NCBI RefSeq assembly: GCF_030161435.1
Contig: NZ_BSSV01000004.1
Coordinates: 1 to 64,000 of the forward strand
Direction of reading: 5' to 3'
Source: Thalassotalea loyana
GTDB taxonomy: Bacteria; Pseudomonadota; Gammaproteobacteria; Enterobacterales; Alteromonadaceae
Length of the DNA stretch: 64,000 nt
The notes beneath the pieces are model-generated. The model had not been told where the DNA came from. It ran no database searches and worked only from the letters and a program-made list of their open reading frames with translations. A program made the translations under genes and the position numbers. Positions 46,544-55,715 of this stretch are shown in pieces; positions within the stretch are counted from its first letter, which is position 1, and every line of letters starts with the position of its first letter.

Positions 46544-46795
46544 ATGAGTAAAGATATGAATCGAACAGAACAGAAAGCGTTAAACAACAGCGTTATTTTA
46601 TTCGTTTATAACTTAATAAAGAAAAATCGCTATCGCCCACCATCATATAAATTTGTTTGTTGCCATCTAAACAACTCAAGCTTTAAAACTAGCCGAGGAA
46701 ATGATTGGACTTCAAAGCGATTATTTAGGATGCTTCAAAGAAACAATTACTCAGGTTTACATGGACTATTTCATTCAATCATCAAGATGGCTTAA
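46544..46795 (+). CDS. Small recombinase-domain-like protein of the element
   Basis: 83 residues, starting right after the iteron-like repeats. The C-terminal part FKTSRGNDWTSKRLFRML then QRNNYSGLHG resembles the 'recombinase' domain that follows the catalytic part of large serine recombinases, but there is no catalytic domain. It could be a fragment or a stand-alone DNA-binding module. A second ATG at 46556 is possible. Confidence 0.5.
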   Translation: MSKDMNRTEQKALNNSVILFVYNLIKKNRYRPPSYKFVCCHLNNSSFKTSRGNDWTSKRLFRMLQRNNYSGLHGLFHSIIKMA

Positions 46796-46822
46796 GATGG
46801 TTAGATATTAATGGAGTTATAT

Positions 46823-47299
46823 ATGTTAAAAACATTTATTAGCGGTATTTTATTCTCAACATTATTGTTTTTTACTAAGTCGGCTAAGGCGATTGATAAT
46901 CCTGAACTATGGGTAGAAGCCTGTTCTGATAAAAAATCGAGTTTATTCGTCACATGTGAAATGTTTGTGAATGGATTGAGACAAGGGTTAAAGCTTTCTT
47001 ACTATTCATCAGTTCAGGCATATCAGGATATCTTCATTATTTTGGAAAAAGAAGAGTTCATAAATGATACAGAAAAATGGAAGATATTTAATGAAAGAGC
47101 TAAAGGAAATGCTTATTTGGTTTATGGCTGTATAGACGGTAAAACCTCGAAACAATTGATGGCGGTTTTTTCTAAGTGGCTTAAGAATAACCCAGAAAAA
47201 TGGCATATGGAACTAGGCGAAATGATGACCGAATCATGGGTAACAGCATTTTCACCAAGCAAATCTGAGATAGGAACCATTACTTGTACAGACAATTGA
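46823..47299 (+). CDS. Rap1a/Tai-like exported protein (possible immunity protein)
   Basis: 158-residue protein. The chosen ATG at 46823 follows TGGAG by six bases and starts a signal peptide ending TKSAKA. The mature part has four cysteines (EAC, VTC, YGC, ITC) with conserved features of the Rap1a/Tai family (C...CEMFVNGL, then CIDGK, then WLKNNPEKWHMELGEMM). Family members neutralise amidase-type toxins of type VI secretion in the periplasm. No toxin gene is adjacent, so this may be an orphan immunity gene carried as cargo. Family assignment is by pattern only. Confidence 0.6.
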   Translation: MLKTFISGILFSTLLFFTKSAKAIDNPELWVEACSDKKSSLFVTCEMFVNGLRQGLKLSYYSSVQAYQDIFIILEKEEFINDTEKWKIFNERAKGNAYLVYGCIDGKTSKQLMAVFSKWLKNNPEKWHMELGEMMTESWVTAFSPSKSEIGTITCTDN

Positions 47300-47633
47300 T
47301 TGTTCAAAATCCATTAAGACAAATTTAAATGTGACTTTATGATTTAGTAACACTATTAGTAACATCGCAGCACGATAAAAATAATTAGGCCTTTAAAATT
47401 AAGGTCTTTAACCTTCAATTCAGATCAGGGAGGGGCCACCATTTAATTCTTCATTTATTATCAACCTAATACCATTTGTCTCAGTGCATCGATAACTGCT
47501 ATCTAGCTATTTATTAATCGAGCATATCCACCTCAAACACGGTCAAACAATTTGACTCGCAATTTAAAGCCCTCGTAAACTATTTAACTGGTTGCTTCGT
47601 AGTTCTATTAACAAAAATAATTCAGGGAAGTTT
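47300..47633. mobile_element. Right end of the element with attR, then a spacer
   Basis: This 334-base gap holds AGTAACACT at 47346-47354, AGTAACATC at 47358-47366 and the 17-bp repeat GGGAGGGGCCACCATTT at 47428-47444 (attR). Weak residual tRNA-like sequence lies to its left (TTCAGATCAGGG against TTCAAGTCTGGG). From 47445 to 47633 nothing further is seen except a CAGGGAAG ribosome site for the next gene. Confidence 0.85.
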
Positions 47634-48266
47634 ATGATCACTTTACACCACTTAAACAAATCACGTTCAAAACGAATCATTTGGCTTTTAGAAGAGCTGA
47701 AAGTGAACTACCAAATCAAAGCCTATCAACGTGACAGCCAAAGTAACCTTGCACCTGCTGAACTTCGAGCAATCCACCCATTAGGTAAATCACCTGTCAT
47801 TGAAATAGACGGTAGTGTATTGGCAGAATCTGGAGCGATCATTGAGTATTTAGCTCAAGCGTATGCCAGTGACACTCTAGTTCCTTCAAAAGACTCTGCC
47901 CAGTATAAAGAATACTTACAGTGGCTTCACTTTGCTGAGAGCTCTGCCGCGTTGCCATTACTATTACATTACTTTCTTAAAATTGATGGCGCTAAAACCA
48001 ACTTCCTTGACGGCTATGCGAAGCAGGAAGTGTCTCTTGTACTTGGCTATCTTAACGATCATATGGCAGATAAGCATTGGATTCTTGGTGAGTCATTCTC
48101 AGCAGCAGATATAATGATGTCCTTTATTATCGAGATGGCTTTCGCACTCGAGCTGTTAGGCGATTACCCTAATTTAGCTAAATATTTACAAGAAATGCAT
48201 CAACGTCCAGGTGCGCAAAAAGCCATGGCGCTAGAGCATCAATACGACGAAACCGTTACCGGCTAA
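47634..48266 (+). CDS. Glutathione S-transferase family protein
   Basis: 210-residue soluble protein: N-terminal thioredoxin-like domain (ITLHHLNKSRSKRIIWLLEE, with the cis-proline loop KSPVIEIDG and the glutathione-binding AESGAIIEYLA), then an all-helical C-terminal domain. The start at 47634 follows CAGGGAAG, preferred to an upstream in-frame ATG at 47592. The substrate is unknown. First chromosomal gene after the element. Confidence 0.88.
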   Translation: MITLHHLNKSRSKRIIWLLEELKVNYQIKAYQRDSQSNLAPAELRAIHPLGKSPVIEIDGSVLAESGAIIEYLAQAYASDTLVPSKDSAQYKEYLQWLHFAESSAALPLLLHYFLKIDGAKTNFLDGYAKQEVSLVLGYLNDHMADKHWILGESFSAADIMMSFIIEMAFALELLGDYPNLAKYLQEMHQRPGAQKAMALEHQYDETVTG

Positions 48267-48371
48267 CTGACAAGAAAGCAACCACGTTTTAAAGTAGTAG
48301 TTGCAAGGCTTTAAGAGATGTAACTTGCTGGGGGATTCTCGTTTAAACTTATCAAGCTCAAAATGAAGGCA

Positions 48372-48402
48372 AAAAAAATAGCAACCGCTTTGGTTGCTAT
48401 TT
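48372..48402 (-). terminator. Rho-independent terminator of rpoS
   Basis: AAATAGCAACC (48376-48386), loop GCTTT, GGTTGCTATTT (48392-48402), with a T run on the minus strand about 20 bases past the rpoS stop. Confidence 0.9.
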
Positions 48403-48423
48403 CGTCATGATGTTTGTTTACAA

Positions 48424-49335
48424 CTACTCTTGGAACAATGCTTCCAATGATAAGTTTTGTTGCCCTAACATGTCTCTTAAGCGTTTTAACGCTTCAACTT
48501 GAATTTGGCGAACACGCTCACGGGTCAAACCAATTTCAGAGCCCACATCCTCTAGGGTTGCCGCTTCATAGCCTAATAAACCAAAACGTCTTGCTAACAC
48601 TTCACGTTGTTTTGAGTTCAATTCATTCAACCAAACAACAATGTTGTTTTTTAAGTCGCTGTTTTGAAGCTTACTCTCTGGGCCGCCCCCTTTTTCATCA
48701 GGAATGACATCTAATAAGGCTTTCTCAGAGTCGCCTGCAAATGGAGTATCAACAGACGTGATACGCTCGTTCAACTTAAGCATTTTGCTTACGTCATCAA
48801 CCGGCTTATCAAGCTCTTTTGCAATATCTTCAGCTGTTGGTTCGTGGTCAAGTTTTTGCACGAGTTCACGTGCGGTACGTAGATAAATATTGAGTTCTTT
48901 TACAACGTGGATTGGCAATCTAATCGTGCGCGTTTGATTCATAATAGCGCGTTCAATTGTCTGACGAATCCACCAGGTGGCATAAGTAGAAAATCTAAAT
49001 CCTCGTTCAGGATCAAATTTTTCGACGGCTCGAATTAAGCCTAGGTTACCTTCTTCGATTAGGTCAAGTAGTGGTAGACCGCGATTGTTATATCGTCTTG
49101 CAATCTTAACAACCAGTCTTAAATTACTTTCGATCATGCGCTTACGCGCGGGTTCATCGCCCTTCAGGGCTAGACGTGAAAAATATACTTCTTCTTCAGC
49201 GCTTAACAAAGGTGAAAAGCCAATTTCGCCCAAGTAAAGCTGAGTTGCATCTAAGTTTGAAGATGCTTCTTCTTTCTCTTTCTTTTTACTTACGGGTTCA
49301 ACAACAACATCGTTAATTTCTTTATTAATGCCCAT
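48424..49335 (-). CDS. rpoS: Stationary-phase/general stress sigma factor RpoS
   Basis: 303-residue sigma factor of the RpoS group, slightly shorter than the 330-residue E. coli protein. Region 2 reads [19 protein letters not shown] and region 4.2 ends [34 protein letters not shown] is the typical RpoS region 1.2. It follows nlpD, and the promoter and translational leader probably lie in or behind nlpD as in E. coli; a 98-base spacer separates them. Confidence 0.96.
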   Translation of the reverse strand: MGINKEINDVVVEPVSKKKEKEEASSNLDATQLYLGEIGFSPLLSAEEEVYFSRLALKGDEPARKRMIESNLRLVVKIARRYNNRGLPLLDLIEEGNLGLIRAVEKFDPERGFRFSTYATWWIRQTIERAIMNQTRTIRLPIHVVKELNIYLRTARELVQKLDHEPTAEDIAKELDKPVDDVSKMLKLNERITSVDTPFAGDSEKALLDVIPDEKGGGPESKLQNSDLKNNIVVWLNELNSKQREVLARRFGLLGYEAATLEDVGSEIGLTRERVRQIQVEALKRLRDMLGQQNLSLEALFQE

Positions 49336-49433
49336 GCCACTTCTCCTGTTAGCAAGTATTCTTATTGGTATAAACTACACGTTTGCTCTCCATTTATATT
49401 TATTATTTATTATTGATTTATTACGTGATGAAA

Positions 49434-50267
49434 CTATTTTCTCGGCAAATACTTCTGCGGATTCACTGACTTGCCACGAAAGCGAACTTCAAAATGAAGC
49501 ATGACTCTTTGGGCATCGGTGTCTCCCATTTTGGCGATCACATCACCGACATTAACCTGTTGTTGCTCTTTGACCAATATGCGGTCGTTATGGGCATATG
49601 CACTAAGATAATCATCGTTGTGTTTAATTATGACCAAATTGCCATAACCTCTTAATGCGTTACCTGCATATACAACAGTGCCTGATGCCGCAGCTTTGAT
49701 GTTATCTCCCTTGCGACCGGCAATATCAATGCCTTTATTTCCTTGTGGTTTTGTAGAAAAAGTTTGGACAACTTTCCCATTATGTGGCCACTGCCATCGG
49801 CGGATTTTCTGAGAAAAAGTCGGCTGTTTTACCGTGCTTTTCCTGGTGATTTTTTGTCCACCTTGAGTACCACCATACTCCTGATTTTTTTTCTGATCAA
49901 CCTGTTTTTGCACATTTTTTTCACTTTTCTTGGTTGAGTATTTATTCGACTTAGATGGAGTTTTTACACTAGATTTTGCCGTCGATTTAACCGAAGAAAG
50001 TGACAACTTCTGCCCAGGGTAGATGTGGTAGGGGGCAGAGATATTATTCCATGATGCAAGTTGTCTCACATTGACATTTGCACGCCATGCGATTGCATAT
50101 AAAGTTTCACCTTTTTTGACTATATATTCACTTTGATTAAGCGTGTTTTTAGATTTATCTGTAATTGGCGCATGGCTCTGGATATCAACCACAGGCGCAG
50201 GCTTTTTCGGCTTGGCCGAACACCCCGCTAAAAACATTAAACAAAGTAAAAGTGCAACTTTATACAA
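49434..50267 (-). CDS. nlpD: Murein hydrolase activator NlpD
   Basis: 277-residue lipoprotein. The likely start is TTG at 50267, after AGGAAAGGGG, giving MYKVALLLCLMFLAGC with lipidated Cys16; the longer frame from 50360 overlaps yqaA and has no sensible leader. A LysM domain (VKKGETLYAIAWRANVNV) binds peptidoglycan, then a Ser/Lys-rich linker, then a LytM/M23 domain. NKGIDIAG replaces the His-x-x-x-Asp zinc motif, so this domain is degenerate as in E. coli NlpD and activates AmiC rather than cutting. It sits just upstream of rpoS. Confidence 0.93.
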   Translation of the reverse strand: MYKVALLLCLMFLAGCSAKPKKPAPVVDIQSHAPITDKSKNTLNQSEYIVKKGETLYAIAWRANVNVRQLASWNNISAPYHIYPGQKLSLSSVKSTAKSSVKTPSKSNKYSTKKSEKNVQKQVDQKKNQEYGGTQGGQKITRKSTVKQPTFSQKIRRWQWPHNGKVVQTFSTKPQGNKGIDIAGRKGDNIKAAASGTVVYAGNALRGYGNLVIIKHNDDYLSAYAHNDRILVKEQQQVNVGDVIAKMGDTDAQRVMLHFEVRFRGKSVNPQKYLPRK

Positions 50268-50284
50268 ACTCGTCCCCTTTCCTC

Positions 50285-50872
50285 TTAGCTTGTTTGTGTG
50301 TAGTAGATGTAAACAGCAACAATGAGTAAAACGACCACCCAACCAATCACATCGATCCATTGACGAATTTTACTTTCCATTTCTTTACCGCCTAATTTGA
50401 TCAGCCCAGCTACTAAAAAGAATCGCATACCGCGACCAATTGTTGAGGCAATCAAGAATGGAATAAATGCCAAGCCCAAGAATCCAGCACTAACGGTAAA
50501 TAGCTTATATGGAATTGGTGAGAAACCCGCGATAAATACAACCCAAACACCCCATTGCTCAAACCATAGCATCACTTGCTCTAGCTTATGTGCCCAGCCA
50601 AGCTGATTAATCACGGGTTCAATAATCGGTTCGAACATCCACGCGCCAAGCAGGTAACCCAGCGCGCCACCAAGTACAGACGATACAGTAGCAATCGTCG
50701 CAAAATTCCATGCTTTTTCTGGCTTAGACAACACCATAGGTGCAAGCAAAACATCAGGTGGAATTGGAAAAATAATTGATTCAATAAATGTTAGGAATGC
50801 TAAAGCACGTGGTGCGAACTTATGCTCTGCCCACTGCATAGTCCACTCATACAACTTTGAGAAAATCTTCAA
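50285..50872 (-). CDS. yqaA: YqaA family (SNARE-associated/DedA-like) membrane protein
   Basis: 195-residue inner-membrane protein with about four hydrophobic segments. [18 protein letters not shown]-type N-terminus (here [18 protein letters not shown]), [11 protein letters not shown] and [14 protein letters not shown] match the YqaA group within the VTT/DedA superfamily. Function not settled; DedA relatives act in lipid flipping and membrane homeostasis. It overlaps pcm by four bases and precedes nlpD in this conserved block. Confidence 0.87.
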   Translation of the reverse strand: MKIFSKLYEWTMQWAEHKFAPRALAFLTFIESIIFPIPPDVLLAPMVLSKPEKAWNFATIATVSSVLGGALGYLLGAWMFEPIIEPVINQLGWAHKLEQVMLWFEQWGVWVVFIAGFSPIPYKLFTVSAGFLGLAFIPFLIASTIGRGMRFFLVAGLIKLGGKEMESKIRQWIDVIGWVVVLLIVAVYIYYTQTS

Positions 50873-51531
50873 ATGACAGCTCCGGGAACTAATGGTACAA
50901 ATTTCACTGCTTCGACAAGCTTTTCGTGAAAATGCTCACCTTTTTTTGTAATTATTTTTAATACTTGAGTTTGATCGCCAACTGGAATCACTAATTTCCC
51001 GCCGTCACTTAACTGTTCAAGTAAAGCTTGAGGTACTGAAGTTGGGGCTGCCGTTACAATAATTGCTTGAAAAGGTGCTTTTGAATTCCACCCCTTCCAA
51101 CCGTCGCCATGCTTCATCGACACATTGTGTAAATCCATCGCCTGTAATCGACGTTTAGCTTGGAATTGCAACGCTTTGATACGTTCAACTGAAAACACTT
51201 TAGGAATAAGTTGTGCCAATATTGACGTTTGATATCCCGAGCCAGTGCCAATTTCGAGCACATTGTCAGGCACACCATCTTCAAGTAACAATTCAGACAT
51301 TTTTGCAACAATATATGGCTGAGAAATAGTTTGTCCTTGGCCTATCGGCAATGCATTATTCTCGTATGCCTTATGCGCTAAAATCTCAGGAACAAAAATA
51401 TGCCTTGGTGAGCGCGCAATCGCTTGAAGCACTCGCTGATCTGCTATGCCTTCGTTGGCAAGTTGTTGAGCAAGTACTTCTCCACTTCTGCCCGACTTAC
51501 CACCTATCCTACTACCAACGAGTCGACTCAT
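50869..51531 (-). CDS. pcm: Protein-L-isoaspartate O-methyltransferase
   Basis: 220-residue SAM-dependent enzyme that repairs isoaspartyl damage. [20 protein letters not shown] is the substrate-binding block and [15 protein letters not shown] the SAM-binding motif I. It overlaps surE and yqaA by four bases each. The surE-pcm pair next to rpoS is a stationary-phase survival cluster in Gammaproteobacteria. Confidence 0.95.
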   Translation of the reverse strand: MSRLVGSRIGGKSGRSGEVLAQQLANEGIADQRVLQAIARSPRHIFVPEILAHKAYENNALPIGQGQTISQPYIVAKMSELLLEDGVPDNVLEIGTGSGYQTSILAQLIPKVFSVERIKALQFQAKRRLQAMDLHNVSMKHGDGWKGWNSKAPFQAIIVTAAPTSVPQALLEQLSDGGKLVIPVGDQTQVLKIITKKGEHFHEKLVEAVKFVPLVPGAVI

Positions 51532-52280
51532 AATTTCACTTCACTTATCCAATCTTGCATATTATTTAAACTGTTATGTGCAGTCATATCAACAGTTAAC
51601 GGTGTGACAGATGCATAGCCATTTGCCACAGCGTGAAAGTCAGTCCCTTCACCAGCGTCGAGTTCCTGGCCTAGCGAACCATACCAATAAATATCCCTGT
51701 TCCAAGGGTCTTTCATTTTTTTCATGGTTTCTGCTTTATGTCGATGACCTAAACGTGTTGCTTTAATACCTTTGAGCTCGTTCAATGGGATGTCTGGCAC
51801 ATTGATGTTAAGTATTTGATCTGACTTCAGCGGATGTTCTTTTAATCGTTCAATCACTTTAACGGCAACCTGTGCGGCAGTCTCATAGTGTTTCTCTTCT
51901 TTACCAACCAATGAAACGGCAATCGCAGGCATCCCCATATGACGCCCTTCTGTTGCCGCCGCTACAGTGCCCGAATATAAAACGTCGTCACCCAAATTAG
52001 CACCATGGTTAATGCCAGCAACAACCAAATCAGGTGGTGTATCACATAACTGACTAATGGCTAAATGAACGCAATCTGTCGGTGTACCGTTGACACTAAT
52101 GAACCCATTTTCTAATTGCTGTGTTCTTAATGGGTTAATCAACGTCAATGAATTGCTTGCTCCACTACAATTTCTATCCGGCCCTACCACCATAGTTTGG
52201 CCAAGCATAGAAAGCGCTTGAGCGAGAACTTTCATTCCAGGTGCGTTAACACCATCGTCATTACTTACTAAGATGTTCAT
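51528..52280 (-). CDS. surE: 5'/3'-nucleotidase SurE
   Basis: 250-residue metal-dependent phosphatase acting on nucleoside monophosphates and polyphosphate. [16 protein letters not shown] carries the metal-binding Asp-Asp, and [20 protein letters not shown] is a family hallmark. It overlaps truD upstream and pcm downstream by four bases each. Confidence 0.96.
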   Translation of the reverse strand: MNILVSNDDGVNAPGMKVLAQALSMLGQTMVVGPDRNCSGASNSLTLINPLRTQQLENGFISVNGTPTDCVHLAISQLCDTPPDLVVAGINHGANLGDDVLYSGTVAAATEGRHMGMPAIAVSLVGKEEKHYETAAQVAVKVIERLKEHPLKSDQILNINVPDIPLNELKGIKATRLGHRHKAETMKKMKDPWNRDIYWYGSLGQELDAGEGTDFHAVANGYASVTPLTVDMTAHNSLNNMQDWISEVKL

Positions 52281-53338
52281 GTTAGATCCTTGTTCGGAGC
52301 TTTTTCTACACGCACCGTCATATCTTGATAGTCAATTAGCTCTCTTAATACCGTCGTTGCAAAACAACCTGAAGGTAGAAAGAATGTCACCGTCACTTGG
52401 CCTTCATTAAGTACAATTTGCGGTTGCGTGATGTTTAAACGAATACGTCTTCGCTCTTGCTTTAAGCCAAACTTACCCAGCCCTTTGGCGAACACATGAT
52501 GTTCATCAGCAATTGATTGCTCCAGCGCAGCAACGTCACCCGTTGACATCAATTCACCAGCTCCCCACATAGGTGCAGTAATATCGATATCTTTTTCCTG
52601 CAAGCGGTTTTTCAGTGTTTCATCAATATATTCAGCAAGAAATACCGATTGAGTGCCGGCCAACATGCATACATCACCCGTTTGAAGGTCATGGTACGTG
52701 TTAGTTTCGATACGCTTGGCAATGATATTGTTGAAGATAAATGAGCGAGCTGCTGACAGGTAAATACTACGTTTCTTTTTGTCTTTGACTTTTTTGCCTT
52801 CAAACATACTCTGGGCACGTTCGATATTTCCACCTTCAATACCAAAACGTTGCTCACCAAAATAATTCGGCACACCAGTGTTACAGATTTGCTGCCAACG
52901 CGCTTCTACTGCGTCAACATCACTAACATAAGTGAGGTTAATTTCAAAACGGTTACCGATCAGCGCACCTGTTTTTAATTTTTTGTTGTGACGTTTCCAG
53001 CTAAGAACTTCTACACCGTCAATATTGACGTTTGATAAGTCGAATTCTTGCTTTCCCGGTACATGAACACCAAAAAATTGTTCGCATACGGCAAACCTAT
53101 CTTTCAAACCAGCGTAAGTAACAAGCTTCTCCGAGATGCCAAAATATTTGGCTAACTCGCGTGCGACAAATACCGTATTCGCACCCGTTTTTCTTATGTG
53201 AATAATGAGGTGTTCACCCTCTCCACAGGGTTCGAATGGTAAAATCTCAAATACCTTGAAGTCACTCATTTGTTCACGCAACTTACCTGTGGCTTGAGGG
53301 GCGCCATACAAATAAGGCAAATTAACGACATTACTCAT
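52277..53338 (-). CDS. truD: tRNA pseudouridine(13) synthase TruD
   Basis: 353-residue enzyme converting U13 of tRNA-Glu. The catalytic aspartate lies in [26 protein letters not shown] and [11 protein letters not shown] are also conserved. The TRUD insertion region lies in the middle part. It overlaps ispF by eight bases and surE by four, so it is translated as part of the ftsB-to-rpoS block. Confidence 0.95.
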   Translation of the reverse strand: MSNVVNLPYLYGAPQATGKLREQMSDFKVFEILPFEPCGEGEHLIIHIRKTGANTVFVARELAKYFGISEKLVTYAGLKDRFAVCEQFFGVHVPGKQEFDLSNVNIDGVEVLSWKRHNKKLKTGALIGNRFEINLTYVSDVDAVEARWQQICNTGVPNYFGEQRFGIEGGNIERAQSMFEGKKVKDKKKRSIYLSAARSFIFNNIIAKRIETNTYHDLQTGDVCMLAGTQSVFLAEYIDETLKNRLQEKDIDITAPMWGAGELMSTGDVAALEQSIADEHHVFAKGLGKFGLKQERRRIRLNITQPQIVLNEGQVTVTFFLPSGCFATTVLRELIDYQDMTVRVEKAPNKDLT

Positions 53339-53813
53339 TTGACACTTTCTCTAATAGTACAACGGCGTGAACCGCAATCCCTTCTTTACGACCTACATAG
53401 CCAAGCTTCTCGGTAGTGGTTGCTTTTACATTAACCTGGTCGATATCGCACATCAGATCGTCTGAAATACAGGTACGCATTGCCAATAAATGCGGAGCAA
53501 TTTTAGGCGCTTGGGCCACGATAGTGACATCAGCATTACCAAGCTTGTAGCCTTTCTCAGTCATAAGACCAACAACATGGCGAAGTAAAATACGACTATC
53601 GATATTTTCATACTCGTCACTCGTATCAGGAAAATGATTGCCAATATCACCAAGCGCAAGGGCGCCTAAAATAGCATCAGATAACGCATGCAGCGCAACG
53701 TCGCCATCTGAATGAGCGACGAACCCTTGTGGGTAGTCAATTTTTACCCCAGCTAAAACGATTGGCCCTTCGCCACCAAATTTATGTACGTCGAAACCAT
53801 GACCTATTCGCAT
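53331..53813 (-). CDS. ispF: 2-C-methyl-D-erythritol 2,4-cyclodiphosphate synthase
   Basis: 160-residue trimeric zinc enzyme of the MEP pathway. GHGFDVHKF holds the zinc Asp and His, and [18 protein letters not shown] is the second motif. It overlaps ispD by ten bases and truD by eight. Together with ispD and the distant ispH in this window it supplies isoprenoid precursors. Confidence 0.96.
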   Translation of the reverse strand: MRIGHGFDVHKFGGEGPIVLAGVKIDYPQGFVAHSDGDVALHALSDAILGALALGDIGNHFPDTSDEYENIDSRILLRHVVGLMTEKGYKLGNADVTIVAQAPKIAPHLLAMRTCISDDLMCDIDQVNVKATTTEKLGYVGRKEGIAVHAVVLLEKVSNE

Positions 53814-54532
53814 AATTTTTCCTGCTGTGATTTTTCTTGATTCGTTAAGATGAACTCAGCAAGTGCTAAGTCTTCTGGGCGGGTAATTTTTATATTGTCA
53901 CTTGAGCCTTCAACAAGTTGGCTTGCTAAATTCGCTTGTTCTATTGCCGATGATTCATCAGTGATCGTAAGCCCTTTTGCTAGGCCATACTCTATCGAGT
54001 CGACAAGCTCATTTGTTTTAAACATTTGCGGTGTCAGTGCATGCCATAACACACTGCGGTCAACCGTCACATCAACATCCTGTTGATTGGCTGTTCGCTT
54101 AATCGTGTCTTTGGCAGGGTATGCTAGTAACCCTCCTTTACTTGTACTTATGCACTGCTGTACTAACGTATCGATATCTTTAACCGTAATACAAGGTCTT
54201 GCCGCATCATGCACTAGCGCCCATTCAAATCCTTGAGACTGCAGGTATTTCAGGCCCGCTAGCACTGAATCTACACGCTCTTGACCACCTACTACGGTTT
54301 TTATTTGAGGGTGATTGATCAAACTTGTGTCTTGATAGTATTCGTCGTTATTGCCTAACGCGATAACGACTTGCTCTATCGCTGGATGCGATAACAATCT
54401 AAGCACAGTGTGTTCAAGTACGGTTTGCTCTTTAATCGTCAAGTATTGTTTAGGACAAGCAGACTTCATTCGCTTTCCTACGCCAGCTGCGGGTACAACA
54501 ACAGCTAAGCTCGGCGCTTCTTGCTTATTCAA
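53804..54532 (-). CDS. ispD: 2-C-methyl-D-erythritol 4-phosphate cytidylyltransferase
   Basis: 242-residue enzyme forming CDP-ME from CTP and MEP. The nucleotide-binding [20 protein letters not shown] and [13 protein letters not shown] are family signatures. The product feeds IspE, then IspF. It overlaps ftsB by eight bases and ispF by ten. Confidence 0.96.
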   Translation of the reverse strand: MNKQEAPSLAVVVPAAGVGKRMKSACPKQYLTIKEQTVLEHTVLRLLSHPAIEQVVIALGNNDEYYQDTSLINHPQIKTVVGGQERVDSVLAGLKYLQSQGFEWALVHDAARPCITVKDIDTLVQQCISTSKGGLLAYPAKDTIKRTANQQDVDVTVDRSVLWHALTPQMFKTNELVDSIEYGLAKGLTITDESSAIEQANLASQLVEGSSDNIKITRPEDLALAEFILTNQEKSQQEKLCE

Positions 54533-54845
54533 TGATGATTTCCTTGGATTGATTATCTAACGCTTCTTCTTTATGTTTTGGGATCACACGAAAAAACACT
54601 TCATCTTCTTTGATTAGGCCTAATTCGTTTCTTGCGCGCTCTTCGATAGCTTCAACACCAGATTTCAAATCGTCGATGTCTGCATAAAGGATTTTATTAC
54701 GTTGTTTAAGTTTGTCGTTGTCAGCAGCTTGTCGAGTAACTTCTTCTTTTAATTCTAAATAATCTGGCACTGAATTTTTACCGAACCAAAGTCGATACTG
54801 AAGTAGCAGTAAAAATGTGATTAAGATTATTGAAACGACACGCAT
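54525..54845 (-). CDS. ftsB: Cell-division protein FtsB
   Basis: 106-residue bitopic inner-membrane protein: a single hydrophobic segment at the N-terminus (SIILITFLLLLQYRLWFG), then a periplasmic coiled coil and the ARNELGLIKEDEVFFRV block typical of DivIC/FtsB. Part of FtsQBL in the divisome. First gene of ftsB-ispD-ispF-truD-surE-pcm-yqaA-nlpD-rpoS. Confidence 0.95.
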   Translation of the reverse strand: MRVVSIILITFLLLLQYRLWFGKNSVPDYLELKEEVTRQAADNDKLKQRNKILYADIDDLKSGVEAIEERARNELGLIKEDEVFFRVIPKHKEEALDNQSKEIIIE

Positions 54846-54935
54846 AGCGCTGAGTAAACTTATTATTGATATGTGTTAATAGGTATTATAAAAGCGTGAT
54901 CGGTTAAGTAAATTAAAATGTTCGGAAATTTACAC

Positions 54936-55568
54936 TTAACGAAGTGGTGGAGCGGCTTTTCTTAGATTTTTCCAATGAATATTGCATGAAAGCAGTAACT
55001 CACGTAACGATAAACGTTTAGGTTGGATCTTTTGCTGGTTTACCCAACGGTGGCCAGCACAAGCGAGCATCATTACTTTTTTTGCAGGTTTTATTATCTG
55101 CCAGCCCTTTTCTTCTAAGGTATTTGGCATTGGCTTATCAAGATGAAACCAGCCATGGGTATTTGTACGAAAACGATTATTAGCAATATCCACTCGATCT
55201 ATCGAGTCGAGCACAAACCCTGTATTTGTTTGAAATGGAATAACTAAGCCCAGTGGCAAAGGCTTTGCTGCATACCAAGCAAGAATTCCTTCATGATCAG
55301 TCGCAAAGTCAGGCATCTTCGTTGGCTGTTTGAGTGTCCAACTGCCATTTTGCACATCAAGCGTCATTGGACTTTCACAAAGCGTCATGTAATCAGCCGT
55401 GCGCTTAATGTAGTAAGGCAGGCTTTTTAAACGAGATTGTAACCCTTGAACACTCGATGTATCCGCGACGGCAAGTACCGCAAGCTCTCTTTCATATAAC
55501 GCATTACACAACTTGGCATATTCATCATTATGCTCAACGTCATTTTGCCAAAGAAGTGCTTGTGTCAT
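54936..55568 (-). CDS. Hypothetical protein, not recognised
   Basis: 210-residue protein without signal peptide or membrane segment. It has several hydrophobic-aromatic blocks (LAWYAAKPLPLGLVIPF and FRTNTHGWFHLD), several cysteines, including C in LACAGHRW, and a basic C-terminus (KNLRKAAPPLR). It is transcribed alone, upstream of ftsB on the same strand but separated by 90 bases from it. I do not recognise the family; it may be group-specific. Confidence 0.7.
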   Translation of the reverse strand: MTQALLWQNDVEHNDEYAKLCNALYERELAVLAVADTSSVQGLQSRLKSLPYYIKRTADYMTLCESPMTLDVQNGSWTLKQPTKMPDFATDHEGILAWYAAKPLPLGLVIPFQTNTGFVLDSIDRVDIANNRFRTNTHGWFHLDKPMPNTLEEKGWQIIKPAKKVMMLACAGHRWVNQQKIQPKRLSLRELLLSCNIHWKNLRKAAPPLR

Positions 55569-55715
55569 ATGAATAAAAAACCGCTAAATATTGATTACAG
55601 TTTAAGCAAAACGGCAGGTTAACTAAAGTTTTTTTGACAATTATCCAAGGTTTTATCACTAAAACTCACATTTCCAAACAACCATTGAGTCGTTTACTTG
55701 CCGCATCACCTGTTA

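Larger units (their letters stand above)
42652..47444 (+). mobile_element. 4.8-kb integrative element in the tRNA-Ile2 gene
   Basis: The element runs between the two 17-bp repeats. It starts with a P4-type integrase next to the tRNA and carries an AlpA-type regulator and small unknown genes, with AT-rich composition. There are no capsid, conjugation or relaxase genes, so it could depend on a helper phage or plasmid. Genes in order: integrase, AT-hook/HTH protein, alpA, a 150-residue unknown, a 57-residue unknown, a winged-helix protein, a recombinase-like fragment, and a Rap1a/Tai-like protein. Confidence 0.88.

Noticed and set aside
42652-47444. Could the element be a CRISPR or defence island?
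   Set aside because: No spacer-repeat array, nuclease or restriction gene is visible; the repeats are few and short.
49434-50360. Longer NlpD frame starting at 50360
   Set aside because: It overlaps yqaA by 76 bases and would put 31 odd residues before the lipoprotein signal; the TTG at 50267 has a good ribosome site.
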